DNA of 64,000 bases, from NCBI GenBank assembly GCA_045631445.1, contig JAZQUS010000054.1:21418-85417 (forward strand). Reading direction: 5' to 3'. The notes under the pieces were generated by a model. It made no database searches. It was not told the origin of the DNA and was given only the letters and a program-made list of their open reading frames with translations. Below, piece after piece: positions 56,646 to 63,771 of the stretch. Numbering within the stretch: position 1 is the stretch's first letter; every line of letters begins with the position of its first letter. The stretch comes from RGIG4608 sp045631445 (GTDB taxonomy: Bacteria; Bacillota; Clostridia; Oscillospirales; CAG-272). Both the position numbers and the translations under genes were made by a program.

Positions 56646-57227
56646 ATGGCAAATTATACGAATAATAAAAGAAAGATGTCAGATAAGACAAAATCAGTAC
56701 TTGTAACCATTGGTATGATTTTGTTGATTTTTGCGCTTCTCGCAGCTGTCTACGCACTTATGAATAAAAAGGATGAGCTTGAAACCTTTGACGGTTTTGA
56801 ATATTTTGAAGTGACTTGGAAACATGGCGGCATTGATGCAGAAGACGGTTCAATGGTTAAAGATAAGAAATTTATGTATAGCTGCGAAATTCCCGTTGAA
56901 TCGGCATTGAAGATTCGCCGTGAATATGGCAGTCACGTTTCTTTTACTGTTTATTATTATAACGAGCTTGGCAACCTTGTTTATAAGGATGCAGAAGCAA
57001 CCACGTCACATTATACGAAATCCATTGATGATATTAAAGCTACAGATGGATATGAAGACGTTGAAATCGACCACGCAAGAATTGTTATTGAATGGCTTCA
57101 GAATGATAATGACGAATTGAATTGGTTTGAAAGAAACAATTTGAAGAAGTCTATCAATGTATATGTTACATCACCTGTTGAGGATACCGTAGAAGAAACT
57201 CCTGAAGACGAAGCAACGGAGGAGTAA
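56646..57227 (+). CDS. Single-span membrane protein, paralogue A
   Basis: 193 residues. Basic cytosolic start, one span (about 18-38), then an extracytoplasmic domain with FEVTWKHGGIDAEDG and VSFTVYYYNELGN, and an acidic Thr/Glu-rich tail. It shares order and motifs with the protein encoded at 57546-58202. Function unknown; topology suits a virion or virus-envelope assembly protein. AAAGGAAAA upstream. Confidence 0.8.
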   Translation: MANYTNNKRKMSDKTKSVLVTIGMILLIFALLAAVYALMNKKDELETFDGFEYFEVTWKHGGIDAEDGSMVKDKKFMYSCEIPVESALKIRREYGSHVSFTVYYYNELGNLVYKDAEATTSHYTKSIDDIKATDGYEDVEIDHARIVIEWLQNDNDELNWFERNNLKKSINVYVTSPVEDTVEETPEDEATEE

Positions 57228-57230
57228 TAT

Positions 57231-57533
57231 ATGGCTTTACCTGTTATTGCAATTAAAAGCGGCAGCGCTGCGTTGATAGCTGCTATTAAAAAATTGTTAG
57301 CAAAAAGAGGTGCAAAAGCTGTAGTTGTCGGTAGTAGTGCCGCGGCAAATGAATTTATCAGAATGTGGAGACTTCGTCAGAATAATAGAGACGATAGAGA
57401 TAAGAAAAAGGATGATAAGGTTGTTGTGATTATTAATAATAATCCTAATAAGAAAGTTTATAAACCTAAAAAGAATTGTTATAAACCTGATATGAATTCT
57501 TATAAACCATATCATCAGAAATATAAAAATTGA
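57231..57533 (+). CDS. Basic protein with YKP repeats
   Basis: 100 residues. The N-terminal ~35 residues are small and apolar (SAALIAAIKKLLAKRGAKAV), then a basic stretch with RDDRDKKKDDK and a C-terminal series of YKP motifs (VYKPKK, CYKPDM, SYKPYH). No family recognised. It could bind DNA or sit in the virion. Starts 3 bases after the previous stop. Confidence 0.7.
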   Translation: MALPVIAIKSGSAALIAAIKKLLAKRGAKAVVVGSSAAANEFIRMWRLRQNNRDDRDKKKDDKVVVIINNNPNKKVYKPKKNCYKPDMNSYKPYHQKYKN

Positions 57534-57545
57534 GGAGGTAAATAG

Positions 57546-58202
57546 ATGAACGATTATAATTATTATCCCGCGCCTCAGCCAAGACGCGAGATTGTGTATG
57601 TTCCTCAAATGGGTAACACGCGAATTAATAGGTCCGTTTCGGTTATCGGAATTATCTTGATAATTGCGCTTTTGTTTGTTGGTATGAAGTTTATTTCTGA
57701 TGATGGATTTTATGTTAAGACGAAAGTTATTTGGAATCGTGGATACATAGATGAAAATGGCGAAGGTGTTCAAGAATCAGGCGCCCTTATTAGTTGGAAT
57801 AGTTCTAAAAATACCCATAATGTTGGTATGTATACTGTGGATCCCATTCCAATCAAGTATGGCGTTAGAATTGAACGTGACTTTGACAGCAAGCTTCAAT
57901 ATAAAATACTTTGTTATAATGATTCTGATTCTTTTATTGGCACTTATGGTACTCCTTACGGTTCAAACGTTACATTAACATTGGATATGTTGAGTGGTGA
58001 ATCTGCTAATGGTCAGAATTATAAAGATACAAAGTATATTCGTATTTTTGCATATCCCAAAAGTGCTACAGATTTGGAAACCTATTTAATATTAAAAAAT
58101 GGTGGACTTACTTTTTATCAATGGTTAGTCGGCAGAAAAGATTTCACAATTTATGTAAATCAATCTGATGCCAAAGACAAGTTTGAGGAATGGTTTGGCT
58201 AA
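57546..58202 (+). CDS. Single-span membrane protein, paralogue B
   Basis: 218 residues. A 30-residue cytosolic start with Tyr/Pro (NYYPAPQPRRE), one span (about 32-50), then KVIWNRGYIDENGEGV, VRIERDFDSKLQYKILCYND and a C-terminal DFTIYVNQ. These match paralogue A (WKHGGIDAEDG, IRREYGSHVSFTVYYYNE, SINVYVTS) in order. Likely the same structural role twice in one virion or assembly complex. Confidence 0.8.
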   Translation: MNDYNYYPAPQPRREIVYVPQMGNTRINRSVSVIGIILIIALLFVGMKFISDDGFYVKTKVIWNRGYIDENGEGVQESGALISWNSSKNTHNVGMYTVDPIPIKYGVRIERDFDSKLQYKILCYNDSDSFIGTYGTPYGSNVTLTLDMLSGESANGQNYKDTKYIRIFAYPKSATDLETYLILKNGGLTFYQWLVGRKDFTIYVNQSDAKDKFEEWFG

Positions 58203-58216
58203 ATGTAAAAATAAAG

Positions 58217-58248
58217 AACGAGGTGGGGTTCGCCTCATCTCGTTTTTG
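58217..58248 (+). terminator. Intrinsic terminator inside the phage gene set
   Basis: AACGAGGTGGGG / CCTCATCTCGTT type stem of 12 bp (two G-U) closed by a TTCG tetraloop and followed by TTTTTG. Ff phages have a terminator in the same place, between the small virion genes and gene III. Confidence 0.82.
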
Positions 58249-58263
58249 TAAAGAGGTGTAAAA

Positions 58264-59646
58264 ATGAAAAATAAGAAAATATTTATTGCATTGATTATAA
58301 TGCTAATTCTTGTTTCGAGTCTCTCATTGATCGCATTTGCAGAAGATGTTGATTACAATACAGTAATCGGAATTAATGTTGATGGCAATATATCATATTA
58401 TTCAGATCAAGGAATTAAAAATGGTTCGTGGGGTTCTTATATTGAATATTATAAACATATAGATGCAGAAAATTGTCCATTTAGCATCTTTAATGGATAT
58501 GTAGTTTATGGTGAATGTTTCATTATTGACAGTCGAACAAAAACTTTTGTTAAGGAAAATGAAAATTTTTATATTTCTTCAAATCGTTTATATGATGTTC
58601 AAGATGATAATTTTATTACTCGAGAAATAAATGGGAGTTTAATTATTCATTCAAACGCAGTAGCGGGGTATGAGAAAATAACGTTTAATTATTTAATAAA
58701 TATGCTTAATCAAATTGGTTATTCACGTTTCTTCTATTCACCTAACGGAATGGAGCTATATTATAATTCATGTTCAATTAGTTATCCGAATGGAACTATT
58801 GTTACACCAAATGATTATGTGAATTATAATATTGAATATGTGTTAAGTGAACCATGCAAGCACGTAACAATGGATTTTATTACAGTTATAAAACCTTCTA
58901 CTTGTATTGAAAATGGTGAGCAATCACAAAAATGTATTTCTTGTGGTTTTGTTGAAATAACTGAAATTCCTATGGATTCAGAATACGGACATCTATGGAA
59001 AACTATAAGTTATAGAGAGCCAACGTGTGTTGCTACTGGTCTTAATTCGGTAATTTGTGAATACTGTTCAAAAACTACTGATATAGTTATTGCTGCTTTA
59101 GGTCACAAATTTACTGAAGCAACCTGTACCGAGGATAGTAAATGTACTCGTTGTAGTGTTGTAAATTCGGTAGCTTTAGGTCATGATATGGATTTTAGAA
59201 GTCAATGTAGCCGTTGCGACCATAAAGAAAATTTATTCAATAATTGGCTGAATGATGAAGCAATTCCCGGTATAAATAATATTGGACAAAATATTATTAA
59301 TGGGTGGAATGGCACAGTAGTTTCAAATCTTCAAAACGCTGGAGAAGCTATTAGCAATGGCTTGAAAAATACTGGTGAAAAACTTGAGAAATTTGGCACA
59401 AATATTTATGAATTCTTTTTCCCGGGCGAAGATGGAAAAGGATTTGGTAAGAATACTGGTCTTGCAGGCGGTGGCAATGATAACGATGATGATGACGGTT
59501 CACCATCCTTAGAAGAAATTTGGAAAGTTATTAAATGGGTGTTATTCATTATACCTTTAATTTTTGTTGGCTATCTTGTTATTAAATATTCAATAAAAAT
59601 CAAAAGGGAAGTCGATAAAAACAAAACTGAAAAGAAAGGAAAGTAA
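58264..59646 (+). CDS. Secreted, C-terminally anchored pIII-like protein with cysteine-pair modules
   Basis: 460 residues. Signal peptide (cleavage after AFA, ~27), an unrecognised N-terminal domain (28-195), then cysteine-pair modules (200-320) with PSTCIENGE...CISC, PTCVATGLNSVICEYC and two shorter pairs; amphipathic helices (325-385); a linker GLAGGGNDNDDDDG; and a C-terminal span with basic tail. This is the order of filamentous phage adsorption proteins. The modules resemble those of the host protease encoded at 40663-42435. Confidence 0.72.
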   Translation: MKNKKIFIALIIMLILVSSLSLIAFAEDVDYNTVIGINVDGNISYYSDQGIKNGSWGSYIEYYKHIDAENCPFSIFNGYVVYGECFIIDSRTKTFVKENENFYISSNRLYDVQDDNFITREINGSLIIHSNAVAGYEKITFNYLINMLNQIGYSRFFYSPNGMELYYNSCSISYPNGTIVTPNDYVNYNIEYVLSEPCKHVTMDFITVIKPSTCIENGEQSQKCISCGFVEITEIPMDSEYGHLWKTISYREPTCVATGLNSVICEYCSKTTDIVIAALGHKFTEATCTEDSKCTRCSVVNSVALGHDMDFRSQCSRCDHKENLFNNWLNDEAIPGINNIGQNIINGWNGTVVSNLQNAGEAISNGLKNTGEKLEKFGTNIYEFFFPGEDGKGFGKNTGLAGGGNDNDDDDGSPSLEEIWKVIKWVLFIIPLIFVGYLVIKYSIKIKREVDKNKTEKKGK

Positions 59647-59651
59647 AAAAA

Positions 59652-60476
59652 TTGAGTAGATATTATAAAAATAAAAATCAAAAAACAAAAAACAAAAAAA
59701 CTAATTCAAAATCCGTCTTTAAAACGATACTTAGTACGTTGCTTGTTATTGCAGTAATAGGCGGTATTGCTGCTACTCTTCGTAATAACGAGCACCTCAA
59801 TAAAAATGATACTTCAACAAAGCTTGAGTATAATACAATTTACTTCATGCCCTCTGACGATTGGAGTTCTGACGGTTCCTTGTACGGTGCTTGGTGTTGG
59901 TCAGGTAGTGGATTGCCTGCAGCGAGCTTCGTTCTTGCTACTGACACGGATGAGGACGGTGTATATGAATTGAAAATTAATAAAGAATATACGGGTTTGA
60001 CTTTCGTTGACTTAAAACCCGATACTGATTCTCTCGGTGTAAATTGGGATAATAAGCGCGCACAAACTGACGATTTGACAGTTCCAACCGATAAGAACGT
60101 ATATTATCATCAGTATTGTAACGAATGGTCTGCGGATTCGAATATGTTGTATAACGTTACAACGTCTGAAACAATTGTTTATCTTGATAATACTGCGCAA
60201 TGGGCTACATTTCAAAAACCTGTAGTTTATTGTTTTGATAAGACAGGAAAAAAGGAACCTAATTTTCTTCAGATGAATCAATGCGGTGCTAACCAATATA
60301 TTACAACGATTCCTGCTGGATTTACACATATCGTATTCCTTGAATACGACGAGAGTGGAACTCTTGGTTCTTGGGATAATGTATTGAATCAAACTTCGGA
60401 TTTAATTATACCTACAGGCGAAGCTAATCATTATGATTTGGTAACAAATGAATGGTTTGCGCCTGATGTTGAATAA
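59652..60476 (+). CDS. Membrane-anchored protein with two starch-binding-like modules
   Basis: 274 residues from TTG 59652. Very basic cytosolic start, one span (about 23-41), then two related modules: TIYFMPSDDWSSDGSLYGAW...TDDLTVPTD...NEWSAD and TIVYLDNTAQWATFQKPVVY...TSDLIIPTG...NEWFAP. The first opening resembles CBM26-type starch-binding modules. It may bind host or mucosal glycans during adsorption. Downstream of the pIII-like gene by 5 bases. Confidence 0.72.
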   Translation: MSRYYKNKNQKTKNKKTNSKSVFKTILSTLLVIAVIGGIAATLRNNEHLNKNDTSTKLEYNTIYFMPSDDWSSDGSLYGAWCWSGSGLPAASFVLATDTDEDGVYELKINKEYTGLTFVDLKPDTDSLGVNWDNKRAQTDDLTVPTDKNVYYHQYCNEWSADSNMLYNVTTSETIVYLDNTAQWATFQKPVVYCFDKTGKKEPNFLQMNQCGANQYITTIPAGFTHIVFLEYDESGTLGSWDNVLNQTSDLIIPTGEANHYDLVTNEWFAPDVE

Positions 60477-60478
60477 AG

Positions 60479-60583
60479 ATGAAAAATGAGATACCAATTT
60501 GGAAAAGGTTTTTATACATAATAGTCACTGCATTAATAATCTTTCTTTTAGGTTATTTTGTGTTTGTAGGATTTCATATTTAA
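60479..60583 (+). CDS. 34-residue membrane peptide
   Basis: MKNEIPIWKRFLYIIVTALI then IFLLGYFVFVGFHI: a short basic start and one span. The start lies 2 bases after the previous stop and it ends 5 bases before the ATPase gene. The length equals the minor coat proteins pVII and pIX of Ff phages (32-33 residues). Weak binding site, so translational coupling is probable. Confidence 0.5.
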   Translation: MKNEIPIWKRFLYIIVTALIIFLLGYFVFVGFHI

Positions 60584-60588
60584 GTTAA

Positions 60589-62796
60589 ATGAAAAAGATT
60601 ATAAAACATTTTAAAGAAGAACCACGTAACATAATTTTATTTGTAATAACGATATTGAGTTTTGAAGCAATGTTGTTATTTCCCAACGCGATTCCGCGTT
60701 TGTTAAAATCTATTGTAGATTGTGTTACATCTTTTTTGTATTATTGTTTCGCTATGATTGGCGAGGGGGGGAATCCAACCCCCCCAACAATAACGCAAAT
60801 TCAATCTTGGCAAATATTCCCTGAAGTGTGGGAACCAATAACATTGCTACCTCATACAATTCAAGAATTTTTTGAATTTTGGGGAAGATATTTCAAACTT
60901 GTATTTACAAAAGAGAGTTTTTTTGCTTATTTGAATTTGTTATATAACGTTACCGATGTTGTATTGAGATTTTTTGCTTTTATGGCACTTCCTTTGTATA
61001 TGCTTCTCAAAATGATGATTGATGGTGTAAAAAACAAGGTGTGTTTTGAAGAAGATAAGAAATCAAGACAATTAATTACATTCGAAAGAATGTACATAAA
61101 CGTTATATGTAAAGTAATTGCTTGGATAAAGGATTTTATAGCTTATTGTGGAGAAAATAAAAAACTTGTTACATTGTGGGTTGTATTATGGTGCTTACAT
61201 TTTAACATCTTTAGTGTAATTATCTCTGCATTGAGTTACTATTTGTATTTTGTTTCGAGCTTTAACCTATTGAGTTTATATGGGCAGTTGTTGAAACTGC
61301 AAACTGATTTGACACCGATAATTCGGTTTATGCCTGCAATTGTGTGGGTAGTCCTTGCGTGGATTATCTACAATCGCATATGCAGGTCGAGAGCATTTCA
61401 AAAGCTGTATTACGCGGAGAGGTGTAATCGTGCGTTTTTGCGTGAACGTGGAATCGTGTCGGTAGTGTTCGGCGCGATGGGAACGGGAAAAACGCAGCTA
61501 ATTACATCGATGGCGCGTTCAGCTGAAGTTGAAATGTTCGACCAAGCATATGAGATTATGTTAAAGAAGGATTTGATGTTTCCGAATTTTCCGTGGCAAA
61601 TCTTCAGAGATGACTTGAAGAAACAAATCGATAGTAGAAAAGTTTATGATTTGCAAAGCTGTGAAAAGTGGGTTCGAGGTCGCGAACAGTATTTTAAGTA
61701 TTGCTATAACAAATATAGCAAAGAAGAATTCAAAGAAATTCAAAAACGCAAAAAGTTTAGTGACCCTTGGTGTTGGGGTTATGATTACGAGCATTACACA
61801 ATGACATATAATGACGAATTGAAAATATCGACACTTTTTGACGCGCTCGTTCCGTATGCACAAGCATATATGGTATTTACTGTTCAAACAACATTGTTAT
61901 TCTCAAATTATTCAATCAGAGTTGATTCTATTATTGAGGATTTAGGAAACTTCCCATATAGAAATAATGATTTCTTCCAACGTGAGCCACAGTTAATTGA
62001 AGCACATCAGAAGCATTCTCATATTATCGATTTTGATATGCTCCGATTAGGCAGAAAGTTGCAGCATACGTTAAAATTGTCTTATGGTGTTTTTGTAATT
62101 ACCGAGATAGACAAGGAACGTAAGAACGCGCTTGAACTTAAAGAGTATAAGATTAAGGACGATGAAACCAATCAAAAGAATGATTTATTTAATGCGTGCT
62201 TGAAGATGTGCAGACATGCTGCAATTATAGACAATAAAGTGTTTATTCGTATTATATGCGATTTGCAGCGCCCTGAGGACTGGGGAGCAGGCGGCAGGGA
62301 AGTCGGAGAAGTAATTTATATTGCAGAACAGGGAAAATTGGAACCTGTTTTACCATTCTTTTCTCCGTATTGGCTAACTCAAGGATTGTTCGAAATTGTA
62401 AAGAGCAAGTATGAATCTTTCAAATCTATATATGATGTTAACCGTCGCGATGGAACGTTAACTATGTATCTAATGAAGAATATCGTTGCTAAAATAGATA
62501 ACTATTTTGATAAACAAAATGGTTTGTTTGGAAAGCAGATTCTTCATCTTGAAATCCAAAAGGGCACTCTTGAAGGAGATGTTAAAAAGGATAAATGGCG
62601 CATATTGACAAAAAAAGACCGTTCTAACGTGTATAGAACGGATTGCCTGAACCAAGTATTTGATTGTTATGAAATAAAACCTATGCACATAGATGATTTT
62701 GTGTGTTATGCAGGCTCACTCGCAACACAAAACGAATTGGGAATGCAGAGAAGTTATTTCCAAACTGATATACTAAAGATGAAAGGAATTAAGTAA
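60589..62796 (+). CDS. Membrane P-loop ATPase, Zot/pI-like phage assembly protein
   Basis: 735 residues. N-terminal ~270 residues hold about five spans; then a P-loop domain with Walker A FGAMGTGKT (Gly295 region), FPNFPWQIFRDDLKKQIDSR, NYSIRVDSIIEDLGNFPYRN and a Walker-B-like YGVFVITEIDKER (near 505). Zot/pI proteins drive extrusion of filamentous phage through the membrane; the name Zot does not imply toxicity here. In Ff pI the ATPase precedes a single span, so this N-terminal membrane layout is unusual and a TraG/VirD4-like coupling ATPase is the alternative. No clear binding site, so probably coupled to the peptide gene upstream. Confidence 0.68.
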   Translation: MKKIIKHFKEEPRNIILFVITILSFEAMLLFPNAIPRLLKSIVDCVTSFLYYCFAMIGEGGNPTPPTITQIQSWQIFPEVWEPITLLPHTIQEFFEFWGRYFKLVFTKESFFAYLNLLYNVTDVVLRFFAFMALPLYMLLKMMIDGVKNKVCFEEDKKSRQLITFERMYINVICKVIAWIKDFIAYCGENKKLVTLWVVLWCLHFNIFSVIISALSYYLYFVSSFNLLSLYGQLLKLQTDLTPIIRFMPAIVWVVLAWIIYNRICRSRAFQKLYYAERCNRAFLRERGIVSVVFGAMGTGKTQLITSMARSAEVEMFDQAYEIMLKKDLMFPNFPWQIFRDDLKKQIDSRKVYDLQSCEKWVRGREQYFKYCYNKYSKEEFKEIQKRKKFSDPWCWGYDYEHYTMTYNDELKISTLFDALVPYAQAYMVFTVQTTLLFSNYSIRVDSIIEDLGNFPYRNNDFFQREPQLIEAHQKHSHIIDFDMLRLGRKLQHTLKLSYGVFVITEIDKERKNALELKEYKIKDDETNQKNDLFNACLKMCRHAAIIDNKVFIRIICDLQRPEDWGAGGREVGEVIYIAEQGKLEPVLPFFSPYWLTQGLFEIVKSKYESFKSIYDVNRRDGTLTMYLMKNIVAKIDNYFDKQNGLFGKQILHLEIQKGTLEGDVKKDKWRILTKKDRSNVYRTDCLNQVFDCYEIKPMHIDDFVCYAGSLATQNELGMQRSYFQTDILKMKGIK
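60765..60785 (+). repeat. G7-N7-C7 hairpin inside the ATPase gene
   Basis: Seven G (60765-60771), AATCCAA, seven C (60779-60785). It encodes GGNPTPP between two membrane segments. Pure G/C runs of this length stand out in this AT-rich sequence and form a 7-bp all-GC stem. Confidence 0.9.
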
Positions 62797-62797
62797 T

Positions 62798-63052
62798 ATG
62801 TACGATTATATTACAATAACGTATAAAGATGGGCGTGTAATAAATTATCATTTTTCTTTTAATGATTATAATAGATTTTCTACGGTGTATGTTCCTGATG
62901 TGGTTATTATAGAAGCATATAAATTTCACGACCACAGATATGATTTAAAATGCTTCTTCTATGATAAAAAATATATTTACTATCAAGAATCTATAAGATC
63001 AAAGAAAGAACTGTATAACGTTGTCCAAAAGTTGCTGAAGGAAAATTTGTAA
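62798..63052 (+). CDS. Small protein of unknown function
   Basis: 84 residues, soluble, rich in Tyr, Phe and His (YDYITITYKDGRVINYHFSF). No recognised family. Starts one base after the ATPase stop, with AAAGGAATTAAG upstream. It precedes the triple stem-loop region. Confidence 0.7.
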   Translation: MYDYITITYKDGRVINYHFSFNDYNRFSTVYVPDVVIIEAYKFHDHRYDLKCFFYDKKYIYYQESIRSKKELYNVVQKLLKENL

Positions 63053-63060
63053 GACGTCTT

Positions 63061-63187
63061 ACAGTTTGTACCTGGAATTAATTCTTGGTGCAGAAAAACT
63101 GTTCTGCGCTATACAGTTTGTACCGGAGTTTTAGCCGGGCTAACTGTAAATCGATGTTCAGTTTGTGCCGGGAGAAAACTGTTAAAC
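63061..63187 (+). repeat. Three tandem stem-loops with shared CAGTTTGTrCC motif
   Basis: Each unit starts ACAGTTTGTACC (63061), ACAGTTTGTACC (63113) or TCAGTTTGTGCC (63158) and closes with AACTGT-type sequence (63096-63102, 63142-63148, 63176-63182). Unit 1 has extra inner pairing (GTACC/GGTGC and GAATTAATTC). The DNA between 63053 and 63351 has no gene; it holds this array and the following terminator. Confidence 0.75.
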
Positions 63188-63196
63188 GTTTGACAC

Positions 63197-63251
63197 TTAA
63201 TTATTAAAATAAGGGGAAATAATTTCCCCTTAATAATTAACTTTATTTTTT
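63197..63251 (+). terminator. Long terminator after the stem-loop array
   Basis: AAGGGGAAA / TTTCCCCTT inside TTAATTATT / AATAATTAA, a two-part stem with a 5-base bulge, followed by a T7 run at 63245-63251. Confidence 0.82.
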
Positions 63252-63351
63252 TCTAATTTGTTTAATTTTTCTGATAACATAGCGTTTTATAAAAGTCAAG
63301 TGTTTATCATAATAACCAATTTTATTACAATAATGAAAGGAATTAATTAAA

Positions 63352-63765
63352 ATGTTAAAAGAAATAAAAAATATAGATGGACTAATCTATTTCAAGGATT
63401 ATCTTGATAATTATATTGTTGTAGAACAAAGCAGTATTGAATCTGTTGTGATAGATAAAAAAGGCAGATTAAATATTTTTACTATCGGTGGTCGTCATTT
63501 TATGCTTACACGAAGTGATTATTCAAATCATATTGATGTGTTAAATATTCTCTTTACAAATAATGAGGAATGTTATGAAAGAGAAAATAATTTTAAAGGT
63601 TCATTTGTTTATGTAATTTATAATTGCAAGAGTAATATTATTCAGCATGTTTTCACAAGTGAAACAAAATGTATTGAAGTTTATGAATTTATTCAAAATC
63701 AGAGGTTCGATAGATATTTGAATTGGAAAGCTATCAATCTTAAATATGCTTTGGAAAAGGAGTAA
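63352..63765 (+). CDS. Protein of unknown function in the phage-like region
   Basis: 137 residues, soluble. IKNIDGLIYFKDYLDNYIVV and VVIDKKGRLNIFTIGGRHF suggest a beta-rich N-terminal domain; the C-terminal half has VYVIYNCKSNIIQHVFTSE. The YKxx/IQHVFTS pattern loosely recurs in the next gene (IYVAKVFRNRELIFEKEF), both reading as a query-strand, turn, strand. No family recognised. AAAGGAATTAATT precedes ATG. Confidence 0.7.
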   Translation: MLKEIKNIDGLIYFKDYLDNYIVVEQSSIESVVIDKKGRLNIFTIGGRHFMLTRSDYSNHIDVLNILFTNNEECYERENNFKGSFVYVIYNCKSNIIQHVFTSETKCIEVYEFIQNQRFDRYLNWKAINLKYALEKE

Positions 63766-63771
63766 AAATAT

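Noticed and set aside
60589..62796. Zonula occludens enterotoxin
   Set aside because: The resemblance is to the phage assembly ATPase part; the toxin-like C-terminal peptide of cholera phage Zot is not seen.
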